A stretch of 64,000 bases of DNA from Liolophura sinensis (GCF_032854445.1 NC_088300.1:11873191-11937190); one strand, 5' to 3'. Shown: positions 12,981 through 23,719, numbered from the stretch's first letter. Made by a program: numbers and translations. Notes: a model not told the origin generated them from the letters alone.

Positions 12981-15900
12981 CATACAAGGGCATTGTACTG
13001 CTGAGGGCATTTGTGATGGGGGCTGATTTTAAGTGAAAGGAAAGTAAAAGATACATGAATATACATGCATAAAGCTTGACACACTTTTGTAGTTTGACTT
13101 GAACATGTACGTCAAGGTGCAAAGTGGTGATCTGGCTATAGGTTAGCTGTTTGATTTTTAACTGTCTAATCCATTCTAAGTTCCTGCCGCTTGCTTTTGG
13201 GTAAATCAGACAGGCTGTTTGCAGGAACACAGGTAACTTGACCTCAGGTGAACACAGGTATATTGAGCTGGCTGGCTGGCGGTTTGTTTACCTGGGGAGC
13301 AGTTTAGGCTGTAGTATGCTCACAGTGGTGGATACATGGCTCTGAAAATCCTGTGGCATGGCTGAGCATGAGGTCCCACATCAATTAGCCTTGCCTTGGT
13401 TTGTGGGCTGCTCCATGCTGCTTCTTAGCCTGTTCTAGCTGTGATGAGCATGTATGCATGAAGAAGTTTGTTGAGGGCTACATGAGCTCATGTTGTATTC
13501 CTACATGCTCATATCAGACGACCAGAGCTTTTCTTTACTGTTAACGTTTTATAATTGAGCAGGGGCAAAGTATCTCCCACTTTAAGTGGATAAATAGATT
13601 TTATCAAGTGTGTGTTGTTTTGCAAAGTGAAAGGTATGAACACTTTAGATTAGGGCTAATGTAAGTGCTAAGGTAGCAGAGAGATATAAGTAGAGGCTGA
13701 GATTATGGATCTGATGTCACTACATATAAATATGGGAAGATTTTAATCAGCATAAATGATCACCGCAGTTCTAAGAAGGAGAATTTTCAGGATTGAATGA
13801 TCTAAGAACATGTATAATCAGTTTTATAATCAGTGTTTTAAATAAATGGATATAGAGGTTAGCTAAGGTACTAGAATCAAGGTGTGTATCTGGTAGCTGT
13901 GTTATTGTCAGACTAAAACCAGTTGAGGACACATTTCATTATCTCCACACAATCCTGCAACAGTGGATTCTCTCGGTTGTGAGGCTTGTTAAGCCTGGTA
14001 ACATGTGGGGCTAAGTGACAAGCTATTCACCTGGTTTGCCTAAGGACCATGGCCACAGAAAGACTTCTTTCTACTGCACCGGAGCAAACCACAGGTATGT
14101 ATAGGTGTGTTCATCAGGGTTAAAATATACCTGTGACATATTAGGGTTATGAACTGAGTACGTTGTATTTACCATATGCTGATGAAATACATGTACATGA
14201 CTCATTTCATGTTCATTTTTTTCCCCTGTTGTGCGCATGTAGTTTGATAACCAAAAACATGAATTCAGTTGTTAAGAAACTTGACAAGGTTTGATCATAG
14301 CTAGCTGTTTGGAGGTTATAGCTTGGTGAAGCCCGGCCATGCAACATTTCAGTATTCATGTACTGTGAAAAATCTGTGGGCATGAAAAGATTCTGTTTCT
14401 ATGAATAGCCGGGCATGTTATGTTGTAATCTGCAAAATTTTAACACTTGTATATCATCAACTTCTCTTCATGTAAATGTGATAAATACATGTATGTGTAC
14501 TGATTATAACAGATGGCCATGATGTGTAGGAACAAATTAAAATACATTCCAGTGCTGGCTGTGTTGGCTGAGATGTTGGTTTTACCATAAAGCAGATTGG
14601 CACATGTACACTATTTATGTACAAGTCATCACAATATATGGCGACTTGTACTCCTGCTTCATCTCATTTTATTCTTGATCAGTTGGCAGCCAGTGTCTGT
14701 CACAGCATATATGTGCTTGGGAACACTATTAAGTACAACAATATAATATGTATAAAATGTTGAGAGCTGTACGAATTATGCAGAACTTGATATTTATTGT
14801 TGTGATTGACAGGTGTTATTGTTTATGGTAATAATTATCAGAAATTAATGCCTTTTAAGTGATAAAGTGAATGGATATGACATATATTCAATGTCTCAAT
14901 TGTAGCATGTTATAATGACATTTTGTACTCAATATACATGTTAATTTTATGGTGTTAAAAGTGTAAGAAATTCTCCAAATAACGTTCCTGTCGTTTCATG
15001 TGAAGAAAGCCAAGTAAAGGTTAAAATGTACATGCAGTGTACTGAACTTTGATTGAAGATTCAACTGGTGGCTTGTCGTCTGGTGGCATGTAGATTTTTA
15101 TGAGAGTAAGAAAAATTAAGAAAATATATTTATTATTTAGGGTGTGAAAAAGACCAGATAATAATAGATATGGTAAATGACCGAAAGCGTCACAGAAATA
15201 TGGATTTAGAAAGAAATAAATGTCATAAAATCATACTTCTGGTGCTGAAATAATTTTCCAGTATTAAAGGAATCATCCTACCTTCCATACAAACCTCAAA
15301 CATCGTTATAAGATCAAAAGAACTTTCAGAATCTGACTAGAACATCTCGCTTTACTTATATGTAATCTTAATTGGGCAAAATTTTAGGTCATTTACATAT
15401 ATCTATGTGTATATATAAAGTACAGATTTTTGTTATGGATTTTATGGATTTCCTCAGTTAAAAGTTCCTAGTAGGAGTGGTTTGTTTCAGAGTAAATGAA
15501 AGACACGTATCTGAATTCTATATACATGTGCATCATTTTAAAGTTGCTTTTATTCATATACAAGCTGGAAAAGTGATATTGATTTCATATGGCTATTTGC
15601 AAGTGTGAGGTAATGATAGGATAACAGAAGCTGGGTTTATAGAGTTGCTTTTTGGCTTATTTTATTGGTGTTTTGTGCCATACTGAAGAATATTTCACTT
15701 GTAAATACAAAGTTGGATGAGAGCATGGTGAATGGGAACTGGGCAAGGCCCAGGGGACACACATGACGATCTGCAGCTTGCTGGCCGGTCTGCGTTGTCT
15801 CTTGTGTTTCACAAATATGAAGACAAACTGTAAGGTGTATCCAGCTATTGCAGTCAGACCTCGTCATAAGGGGATGTGTAATCATATTCCGAACATCAGA

Positions 15901-18900
15901 TGGAGAAAATGTACTTCTTTTTGCCAATCCCCCCTGCAACTTCCCAGCGTCTAAATCCACTGATTTTAAAGGATATCCCAAATATTTTACATGTCAATAC
16001 TTTTTGAAAACCGAATTGTATTAAGTATATTGCTGTAATACATCTCACATTTACAGAAAGTGCATGGACAGCATTTTCCTACTCTATAGTCTGGTATTGC
16101 CTGAATACATAAATCTGTATAAATATGTCAAAAAACAGATCTGTGTATATTCACCTTATGTTTTTTAATTACCCTGTAAAAAATGCTTGTACCTTGTCCA
16201 GGAGTGGCTGACATAGATTCAGAGGACGGAGAAATCTCATTGCGCCCCATGGCAGCCCAGAGAGTACCCTACGGACGGGTGTCCGAGTATGACTACGCTG
16301 CTAGGGGCAGCCACTTGTATGAAGATCTCCCAATCAAATATGCGTGAGTTGAATATTACTATGTTTTGCTATGTTTTTTCTCCTTTTAAATGTAACAGCA
16401 AACTTAAAAACTATTTGAAGCATGTGATCTTATTCAATCGTTGTTTGTTATCTATATATTAAGTTATACCATTAAAGTTCTTTGAACTGACAGTAATTAA
16501 TTACATTAATACATGGTGTTCTGGTTATGTACTGAAGTCATATTTATCAGCTAATTATAGATACATGCAGTACATATATACAGTATGTGAAAAGGTCCGT
16601 CAGTTACCTACAGATGGTTGTAGATCTTACCTGGCTCTTTCAAGTTTCCTCCCACTATTATACTGGCCACCGTTGTTTGAAGGAGGTATTCTTAAGTATG
16701 GTGTAAAACTCTGATGAAGTGAAATAGATAAATACACATATAATGGTTTTGTATTTATATTATGGTGGTGTTTATTTTCTCAGCCCTGCATCAGAAGAGT
16801 CATTAACCAGGGAGAAGTCTCCCCCTGAGGCTCACCAGCAATCCTCCTGGCCCAGTACTGTCAGTACTGCTAACAGCCAGGCTAACATTGTCAACAACAA
16901 CACAGAGGCCAGGTAAGGCTCACTAGTATAGGATATAGAAGGGAAAACATGATATGTGCACGTAATACTTCCTGAAGGACACAAATTAGTAAACACTAAC
17001 ATGCTTTTCACAACTAATTTTATTTTATACGATGAATGTGGGCATGAAAACAGATAACTGTGTTTATGTTTAAAGCTCACGTCAGATATGCAGTCTGATT
17101 GACATTTTGTTTGCTTTCTCCGTCATTCATTATACATGTGGGTCAGTAGCGCACATACATAACAGTTTATTTATATCTTGAATTCTTATTGCATTTTCCC
17201 AACTTTTTCGTTTTGAAAATTGTGGGAGATAGCATTTGGTTTTGAACTAGTAACCTCTGGCACCAAAACACCAGCAATACTCACCAGGCATTCACTTACA
17301 TGATACAAAACAGTTGTTATAAACCTCCATTGGGCTTGAAGTTATTGGCAATGATGGATGTAAAAATCATTAGATGTTAGCTATTTGAGATCAGTGATTG
17401 AGCCAGGTTAATCTGGTTTTGAAGTTGAATTATGTCTTTTATGGCAGAACTATTGCAGCTAAGGTACTCGGTAAATACTTTTAATTTTGTTTTGAAACAA
17501 ACTCAAAATTGTATTGTCCATAATAAAACATTAGTTGCCAGAAAGGAAACCAAGGTTAAATGTGTATTTACATTAAGAATTAATAACAGTTATCTTTTGA
17601 AATGTAAAGCACCAAATTTTATGTTTCGGGACAAAACATTAATTATCAGTAAGTAAACCAATGATTAAATGTGTACTCACAAGGATAATTGCAAAAGGTA
17701 TTGTAACACAGAATTAGTCTAAAATCCAGTAGATAAATTGATAAACTTCATTCCTAACAGTATTATTGTTAATAGGGATAACAGTTTCTGAATATAGCAC
17801 AGATTCTAGTGCTGAAATTTGCTGAGACTACGGGTTTCAAACCAGCGACCTTACAGTCAGGCACCAAATCGCCAATAATACATGTCAACCGTCTAGACCA
17901 CTCAACCAACAGGCCTTCCACAAAAACAGAAAGTAGTTGATCGGACGACTTTACAGCGAACATGCATTGTTCCTCTGATGATCACAAATGACACCACTCC
18001 CTTAGGTGAATATATCAGACAGGTATAGATGTCATTTTAGAAAGTGGATTAAGTAACAGTATGTATTACACAAGTAGAAATATAGTGTATGGTCAGCCTA
18101 CATGAGGCTCAGGCAGATTGTTTAATCTGACATGTCACAGATATCATTAAATGTGTTACATTCGCACATATTTTGTCATTCACATGAATTTATGTTTGTA
18201 TTGTGAAGAAAGCGGCACAACCCCTTATATGATGCAATACAGACGAAGTACCCTAACCCTCCAGCCCCTGCTCCTGAGAGCGAGTCTGTCCACAAGCTGT
18301 CTCAGCAGAAGGTCATGTTCATCTGTGTCTTTGCTGTCATCGCCCTCATCATCGCTGTCATCTCCCTGTGTTTAGCCATCTACATGCTCGTCACATTACC
18401 ACCAGGTTAGTGCCAATGGAAAGTCCTGGTCAGGGTTTAAAAACTCTTGACATACCCAGTTGTTGAGTTTTTTTAGTTTGGTGGACTGTTAATTAAATAT
18501 AGGTATGCCAACTTGCCAAAGTTACATTAGATTGTGTATTAATACCTCTAACAAATTCTTTGATTGGGTTAAACTTTAGATTTCAATGATATCTTGAAAG
18601 TTTAAAGTTCTCAATACTGCTAGTATCTTTCTGCATGTCTGTGTATTTGTGTACTAAGAAAACTTTTGTTTTCCAGACAGATACGCTGAGGAAAAGGAAG
18701 CTCATTTAGCAAGATACTCTCAGTTGAAGTCTGAATACGAAGATCTGTCCGAAAAAGTGAGTATTGGTGTAATGCAATATTCATAATAATTGTTAGATTT
18801 TTGATGGAACCTGTAATATATTACCTGGTGTAATGAAGATTGACAGTTGAAACTGATTACACTCGATGTCAAACCCCTAAGAGACCTCATAATTCCATCA

Positions 18901-21900
18901 AGAATTGTTGTGGGTGGTGGTTGGTGTTCATGGTTTAATTTCTTTGGCCCAACCCCATTAAAGTGAACAGCAAGTTTTGCCCAAGTTGTTGTCAGTAGCC
19001 TTCTCTTTTTTTTCTATAAGACAGTAGAAGGTTTCTTTGTAAGTATCATGCATTTTTAATGTGAATCTTTATACTGAGCAAATGGCCATACATGTATCGT
19101 TTGTTGTTACAAAGGCCTTGTCAACTTTGAGAGTTGAGGAACCTACAAATTTCCTGTCAAAAGCCAGGTTTGAACCTACACCTGATGGTGTGTCATAGTG
19201 ATTAAAAGGCAAACACCTTAACCACTTGACCAACTCCTCTGTAGCCACCTGTATGGAGGCTGAAAGTTTTCTCAATACCTCACTGCCAGCTCTTGTTTAT
19301 CACTTCAGTACTCTGAGCTGGCAAGCATGCTGAGCTATGACCCAGCCGAGGGCAACAGTTCAGATGTATCTCTGGCCACCAAAGTGGCTAGGAATAAGAT
19401 GAGCATTCAGAAAATCACTGACAATGTAACAGTACAGCAAAGGGCTGTGGACAGTCTTAAAACTCAGGTGAGTTGTATCTTCACTTGTTTATTTATTTTC
19501 GAGGTAAGGAATAATGGGTGACAAACTCAAGGCGATAAGATTTTGATGCAGGTCCGGATACAGGCATTTGATGGAACTTTTACGGGCAGCTTATAACTTT
19601 TAGAACCGTTTTTACCAACAATATTTCCACCTTAAAGATGTAGATTTTCATTGTAGATTGCCAGAAGATTTTCAGTAATTTGTTGAATTTTGGTTATTTG
19701 TTGGCGTACATGTATTTGTATATCTGTGCCTTGCTCAGGTGATGGTGATTGATGACCAAGAGAAGAGGCTGGTTGAACACAGTGGCAGTATATCCAGGAA
19801 TTCTGACTCAATTCAAACCCTCTCCACTGACGTCAACTCATTGACAAATGAGATAGACATACTACGGGAACATGTGATGAATGTCAGCAAAATGGAGGGA
19901 CCACAGGTAGGTTATTTATGAGTCTACCAATTACCTGCCCAGTAATCTTGTAATTCTTCACGTGTCAAAACTTCAAAGTCTTGGATGTGCAAAGTTGGTA
20001 TGTCACAGGAAAAACACTAAGGAGACTCCATGTTCAAAGCAATGGTACATGTAGTTTAAAGCTACATTAATTAATTTTTGTTTTTTTCTCGAAGGTGGAT
20101 TTCTGTGAAAAGCAATAAGTTGCTGACAAGGATATCTCTAGTCAGCCATAAATGTACCATCTAGTAAGTGGTGGATTTGAGGGGAGTAAAGGGAGATAAC
20201 CTTGTCGTTAGTGGGTTTCACACATATTTGTCGGGTCTGTGGATGGCCGAGGGCGCTAATAAATGAGGTCACAAACTCGATTCTAGCTCACCCTGGATTT
20301 ACAACATGACTGAATGTTTGTTGACTGTATGACCATGGACATTTGCCGTTTCACTCTCATTAGCACGCTTTCCTCACACAGACATGGCGTTTTTTGTGAC
20401 AGTCACTTTCATGTTCATTTGTTCATTTCCCTATACATGTACCTTCGCACATATCTTTCATCTCTTCATCTGCCACCTGTTCATGAAGTGGCTGGATATG
20501 CGTGGTCTGGAACAAGTAAAACATTCTTCAGTACAGTGTTAAAACTCCAATGAAACAAAACATTTGTATTGGTATGGAAAACACAAGGTAGTGTGCCAGT
20601 TCTATTTACATGTGAAAAAAAAAATACTGTCTTAAAATGACAGATAATGGCAGTGTTAGTGTCAAAATAATGGGTTCTCTCTTCCAATGGTGATGATGAA
20701 AAAGTTTTGATCTCAGTGCAAATGTCAATGATTGGTTCCAAACTTTAATACTTCAAGTTTTGTCATCAACATCCTCAGTTCCTATTTAATAACCTGTTCC
20801 AGGTTAATAATCTGTTCCATCACAAATGCAATACTGACTTGGGCTTGTGTTAGGCCCATCAACTTAAATAGTTCACACCACAAAAAAGAAAACACTTTAG
20901 GGTACAAATATTACATACTGTCTTGTCAGCGACTTTAAGGATTTATGAAAAACTAATGTTCCTTGTAACCTTTATTAGTAATATGGGTTAACATATAATC
21001 ACTTTATTACTGTAAATCCTCACCTTGTGCACCACTAAACTACTTGTTTTCTTGGACTTTTTGAATACATTTATGAGGAAAATGGTTATAAAAATGATTT
21101 CTTTTGCACTAAAGATGCAAGCTTCATGACATTGTGCTAATTATTTATCCCAGAATGTTTCAAAATATTACTTGCAGAGGTGGTTAAAATTGAAGAATTT
21201 GTGTACACTGTAGTTTCTCATTTGTCTTTTTACAGTGTAAAATAAGCTCTTAGAAGTCATCCTCAGAGGTATTGACCTATTCCATGTAGGTTATTAAAAG
21301 TCAAAGTAAGACTAAGGAGAAAAACAAGACTAAGCCTGTGCTCCATGTGCATTCATACAATCCACAACTGACTTTATTTTTGGAATTTACCCAAAACTGA
21401 CTGAATATGTGAATAAAGCGGCATGAAAAAGTGCAAAGATAGCCCAAGACTGAAGTATTACTGTGTTTAATATTTTTGTTAATGTCTAGTATTAGTTTAC
21501 ATGCTGATCTCTCAACAATCCTTTTTGTACAATTACATTACATTCATGTAGATCCTTTAACTGTGTTAAGATGAATAAGGGGAGATAACCCTACATGGGA
21601 AATATATGGTTGACCTACGATGCTTTAAAATCTACATACCTTGATTCTTCAAGAATTCGGACACTATCATCTTCCATCAGTGACATTATTAAATGTGTAT
21701 TTGTGGCAGGTAGTATACATGTACCTGAATCCCTTGTCAACTCTGGTGTCTGTTGTTGTCATCAGCTGTGAATCTGTTCTGTTTTGCTTCAGGGCCCACA
21801 GGGTGTGGGGAATCTGTCTGCTTGTTTTCACACCACCCACCAAGAGACACTGAGAAATGCTATACCTGATGCAACAAAGACCAGCTGGAACCCTTCCCCA

Positions 21901-22457
21901 GCCATATTAAGGGTAAGATAATTCAGACTGTAGTAATCTGTCCTCATTTGTTTTTCCAAATATTTGATGAGCAGTCCCCATTTTTTATTGTTTGAATAAC
22001 ATGCATACAGATTTTTATATGGGTATCTCCATGAACCTCAGACCTAAATAGGGTGGGCTAATATGAACATTAGCTAGTATCTAGGTGCCTGCCAATTAAA
22101 AATGGAACATGAAAAATAGTTTCTATTTACAAAAAAGAGGAGGTAAAGGTGGCTGAAGCACCATATCTCTTAAGGTGATGACAACATTTCCAGGACATCC
22201 TCACCTTTTTATTGTCGTCAGTCATAGAAATAAAAAAATAACAATAATGGTCTCCATGTGTTGATGTGTTGCAGGACTTTGTGGTGATGTCTGCTGGCTG
22301 TTCTGTGATAGGTGGTCAAGTGGCCAGTCTAGAATCAAGGTCTGAGGACAGTGTACCTAACGGTCAACAGTACAGGTGTCACTGTAGTGGTGTGGACAGC
22401 AAGATCCCAGACAGGATCTGTGCTCTGCACATGTGGACGTGCCCACGCCTCTCATAG
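7919..22457 (+). CDS. type II membrane protein with coiled-coil stalk and six-Cys C-terminal domain (gene 1, 9 exons)
   Basis: Nine exons join in frame: 14049-14094 (or alternatively 7919-8036), 16202-16343, 16784-16912, 18209-18405, 18677-18756, 19309-19467, 19739-19906, 21793-21912 and 22275-22457, ending in TAG. The product is 407 residues from the 14049 start, or 431 from 7919. In 407-residue numbering, 1-140 is a polar, Pro-rich N-terminus without a signal peptide. Residues 141-169 form one hydrophobic membrane segment preceded by lysines, which suggests a type II topology. Residues 172-304 are polar with heptad-like spacing, so a coiled-coil stalk is likely. N-glycosylation sequons lie at N214, N237, N299 and N314. 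Residues 305-313 are three Gly-X-Y triplets, and 308 opens an exon with Gly as collagen exons do. The C-terminal 90 residues hold six cysteines (318, 356, 382, 384, 396, 403). The layout recalls transmembrane collagens and stalked receptors, but I do not recognise the terminal domain and assign no function. Confidence 0.82.
8660..9200. repeat. minisatellite with 117-bp higher-order unit
   Basis: Basic units of roughly 30 bp built on GGTTCATTGATACATGTACT plus TCTCTG. Units are grouped into a 117-bp higher-order repeat: the GGTTCATTGA blocks at 8797, 8914 and 9031 are evenly spaced, and 8815-8912 is almost identical to 8932-9029. It lies in the intron after exon b. Because 117 is a multiple of three, long open frames appear on both strands, but they are repeat artefacts. 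Confidence 0.9.
9964..10315 (+). mobile_element. dispersed repeat family B, copy 1
   Basis: It shares TGTATGTATGCTTGGRGTTT, GAAGTATCATGC, GACACCAGACA, CTCAGTGSTGAGCG and AAGYAGTACC-type blocks, in the same order, with 26545-26960. It ends near a B-box-like GATCCCGGGTC. Likely a SINE-type element; the family is unnamed here. Confidence 0.6.
11274..11394 (-). CDS. candidate antisense exon inside gene 1 intron (unrecognised)
   Basis: Read on the minus strand, a good acceptor (CTCCTGTGTTTATTGTAG) and donor (TCAAG|GTAGGG) frame 121 bases. These encode EKIHFSMSDLKHVRPEIS and then IIPLHQFEQSQDVNST and a few more residues, phase 1 to phase 2. The open frame also continues upstream of the acceptor with protein-like composition (NCGSCLKLTISCTPVFIV), so the exon may be longer. 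I find no partner exons nearby and do not recognise the protein. It could be a nested gene, a decayed copy, or chance. Confidence 0.3.
12891..12980. repeat. (TA)n(TG)n compound microsatellite
   Basis: An AT-alternating run is followed by about 18 TG units and a short TATATA end, within the gene 1 intron. Apparent His/Thr-repeat peptides on the minus strand are translations of this tract. Confidence 0.95.
14049..14094 (+). CDS. gene 1 alternative first coding exon (isoform a)
   Basis: The ATG sits in the favourable context GGACCATGG. The exon encodes MATERLLSTAPEQTT plus one base and ends ACA G|GTATGT in phase 1. It gives the shorter, 407-residue protein. The upstream boundary (own promoter or spliced leader exon) cannot be seen. 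Confidence 0.7.
15650..15800 (-). mobile_element. family A SINE fragment
   Basis: TTTTATTGGTGTTTTGTGCC, GAAGAATATTTCACTT and GGGCAAGGCCCAGGGGACAC, the minus-oriented 3' part of the family, diverged. Confidence 0.65.
16202..16343 (+). CDS. gene 1 exon 2, cytoplasmic acidic segment
   Basis: Acceptor CTTGTCCAG, donor GC|GTGAGT. It enters in phase 1 and leaves in phase 2. It encodes residues 16-62, with acidic DIDSEDGE near the start and a tyrosine-rich stretch (YGRVSEYDYAARGSHLYEDL) that could be phosphorylated in the cytoplasm. The role of that stretch is inference. Confidence 0.8.
16610..16735 (+). mobile_element. family A SINE fragment, diverged
   Basis: CTACAGATGGTTGTAGATCT, TTTCCTCCCACTATTATACTGG, ATTCTTAAGTATGGTGTAAA and an ATAGATAAATA tail match the SINE body in plus orientation. 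Confidence 0.6.
16784..16912 (+). CDS. gene 1 exon 3, cytoplasmic low-complexity segment
   Basis: Acceptor TTTATTTTCTCAG, donor CAG|GTAAGG. Phase 2 to phase 2, so this exon could be skipped without changing the frame. It encodes residues 63-105, rich in Ser, Gln, Asn and Glu and without recognisable domains. Confidence 0.78.
17226..17300 (-). mobile_element. tRNA-like SINE head fragment (family C)
   Basis: Minus-strand TATTGCTGGTGTTTTGGTGCC and TAGTTCAAAACC match the second half of the unit at 17.8 kb. Confidence 0.4.
17808..17915 (-). mobile_element. tRNA-like SINE head (family C)
   Basis: On the minus strand: GGCCTGTTGGTTGAGTGGTC (A box) and GCTGGTTTGAAACCC (B box), with a long variable-arm-like spacer as in Ser/Leu tRNAs, then CAGCAAATTTCAGCAC. 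It does not fold as a functional tRNA. Confidence 0.5.
18209..18405 (+). CDS. gene 1 exon 4, transmembrane segment
   Basis: The acceptor chosen is TTGTATTGTGAAG at 18208. It is the one that keeps phase 2 and opens the frame into the membrane segment; the nearer CAATACAG at 18242 would break the frame. The exon encodes a Pro-rich linker and then about 29 hydrophobic residues starting VMFICVFAVIALII, just after SQQK. It ends CCA G|GTTAGT in phase 1. Confidence 0.78.
18677..18756 (+). CDS. gene 1 exon 5, start of coiled-coil stalk
   Basis: Acceptor TTGTTTTCCAG, donor AAA|GTGAGT, phase 1 to phase 0. It encodes residues 172-198, very rich in Glu, Lys, Leu and Tyr (for example EEKEAHLARYSQLKSEYEDL), the pattern of a helical coiled coil directly outside the membrane. 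Confidence 0.8.
19125..19256 (-). mobile_element. tRNA-like SINE head (family C)
   Basis: Minus-strand GAGGAGTTGGTCAAGTGG plus TTAAGGTGTTTGCC and GTAGGTTCAAACCTGG give A- and B-box-like sequences. It lies in the intron before gene 1 exon 6. Confidence 0.5.
19309..19467 (+). CDS. gene 1 exon 6, stalk
   Basis: Acceptor TATCACTTCAG, donor CAG|GTGAGT, phase 0 to phase 0. It encodes residues 199-251. Sequons lie at N214 (NSS) and N237 (NVT), and heptad-like Ile/Val spacing continues. Being symmetric, it could be skipped in frame. Confidence 0.8.
19739..19906 (+). CDS. gene 1 exon 7, stalk ending in Gly-X-Y
   Basis: Acceptor CCTTGCTCAG, donor CAG|GTAGGT, phase 0 to phase 0. It encodes residues 252-307 with regular hydrophobic spacing (SIQTLSTDVNSLTNEIDILR). 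It ends in a first Gly-Pro-Gln triplet, continued by the next exon. Confidence 0.8.
20205..20560 (+). mobile_element. tRNA-headed SINE, diverged
   Basis: GGATGGCCGAGGGCGCTAA and ACTCGATTCTAGC resemble A and B boxes. It ends in ACATTCTTCAGTACAGTG and TTAAAACTCCAATGAAA, a diverged version of the family A 3' end. Confidence 0.4.
21793..21912 (+). CDS. gene 1 exon 8, Gly-X-Y repeat and start of Cys domain
   Basis: Acceptor TTTTGCTTCAG, donor AGG|GTAAGA, phase 0 to phase 0. It starts with a Gly codon (GPQ GVG), the arrangement usual for collagen-type exons, and then enters the first part of the C-terminal domain with Cys318 and sequon N314. Confidence 0.78.
22275..22457 (+). CDS. gene 1 last exon, six-Cys domain
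   Basis: Acceptor GTGTTGCAG in phase 0; stop TAG at 22455-22457. It encodes residues 348-407 with five of the six domain cysteines, in the patterns AGCSVIGG, YRCHCSG and ICALHMWTCP. The YRCHCSG and C-x6-C spacing looks like a compact disulfide fold. I cannot name the family. Confidence 0.8.
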   Translation, partial: DFVVMSAGCSVIGGQVASLESRSEDSVPNGQQYRCHCSGVDSKIPDRICALHMWTCPRLS

Positions 22458-22689
22458 AACATGGTGGGACATCCAAGGGGTTTGTCAGATCAATTCTCGT
22501 GTGGTGCTAAAGGGCATGTGGCTTAAGTTGGGTGTCCAGAGGAACATATGGCTATATCTGTAATACACCCTGTGATATGCCTGAACTGACTGTAGCACAT
22601 CCTGTGATGTACGCGAATTATTATGGCAAACATTGTGGTGTGTGTGGATTATTACAGCACAAAATGTGATGTACCTGAGTTGACTGAAG

Positions 22690-23301
22690 CACACCTTGTG
22701 ATGTGAGTGAATTATTACAACACACTATGATGTGTGTGAATTATCACAGCACACTTTGATGTGTGTGAATTATTACAGCACACTTTGATGTGTGTGAATT
22801 ATTACAGCACACTTTGATGTGTGTGAATTATTACAGCACACTATGATGTGAATGAATTATTACAGCACACTATGATGTGTGTGAATTATTACAGCACACT
22901 ATGATGTGAATGAATTATTACAGCACACTGATGTGTGAGAATTATTACAGCACACTGATGTGTGTGAATTATTACAGTACACTTATGTGTCTGAATTATT
23001 ACAGAACACTATAATGTGAATGAATTATTACAGCACACTATGATGTGTGAGAATTATTACAGCACACTATGATGTGTGTGAATTATTACAGTACACTGTT
23101 ATGTGACTTAAATTATTACAGCACACTATGATGTGAATGAATTATTACAGCACACTATAATGTGTGGAAATTATTACAGCACACTGTGATGTGTGTGAAT
23201 TATTACAGCACACTATGATGTGTGTGAATTATTACAGCAGACTGTTATGTGTGTGGATTATTACAGCACACTGTGCTGTGTGTGAATTATTACAGCACTC
23301 T
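22690..23301. repeat. 29-bp minisatellite, self-complementary unit
   Basis: About 20 units of ATGATGTGTGTGAATTATTA + CAGCACACT with small length changes. Each unit contains GTGTG, AATTATTACAG, CACAC, so the transcript could form a short stem-loop per repeat. It begins about 230 bases after the gene 1 stop codon. There are no spacers, so it is not a CRISPR array. Confidence 0.92.
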
Positions 23302-23598
23302 GTGATGTAATGCCCCTGAATTGCCTGTAGCCCACTGTGTTAAGTACTGGATCTATTGTAGCCCTGATGTGACGCCCCTGAAATGACTGTAGCACACTCT
23401 GTGATGTCATGCCTTTGAATTGACTGTAGCACACTGTGTTAGGTACTGGATCTATTGTAGCCCTGATGTGATGCCCCTGAAATGACTGTAGCACACTCTG
23501 TGATGTCATGCCTTTGAATTGACTGTAGCACACTGTGTTAAGTACTGGATCTATTGTAGCACGCGCCATGATGTTAAGTGTTATTGTGCTTACATTGC
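23302..23598. repeat. 99-bp tandem repeat, three copies
   Basis: GTGATGTCATGCC blocks start at 23302 (variant), 23401 and 23500. The two later units are nearly identical. The unit includes TGACTGTAGCACACT, related to the CAGCACACT core of the adjacent 29-bp array, so the longer unit probably arose from it. Confidence 0.85.
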
Positions 23599-23719
23599 CC
23601 TTATGTTCAGTTTTGTGTAGCTACAGCATACCCTGGGATTTGGACAAAGCCACATTGGTAAGCTAGGATCTGCCAAAGCTCACATTTGTGGTACACAAAG
23701 CAAATACTCTGATGGGCTT

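Noticed and set aside
12848-13230. Minus-strand His/Thr-repeat proteins
   Set aside because: Translation of the (TA)n(TG)n microsatellite.
22690-23301. CRISPR-like periodic array
   Set aside because: Direct head-to-tail repeats without unique spacers, in a eukaryotic genome; it is a minisatellite.
23261-23569. Minus-strand 102-residue repeat protein
   Set aside because: Artefact of the 99-bp tandem repeat (99 is divisible by three).
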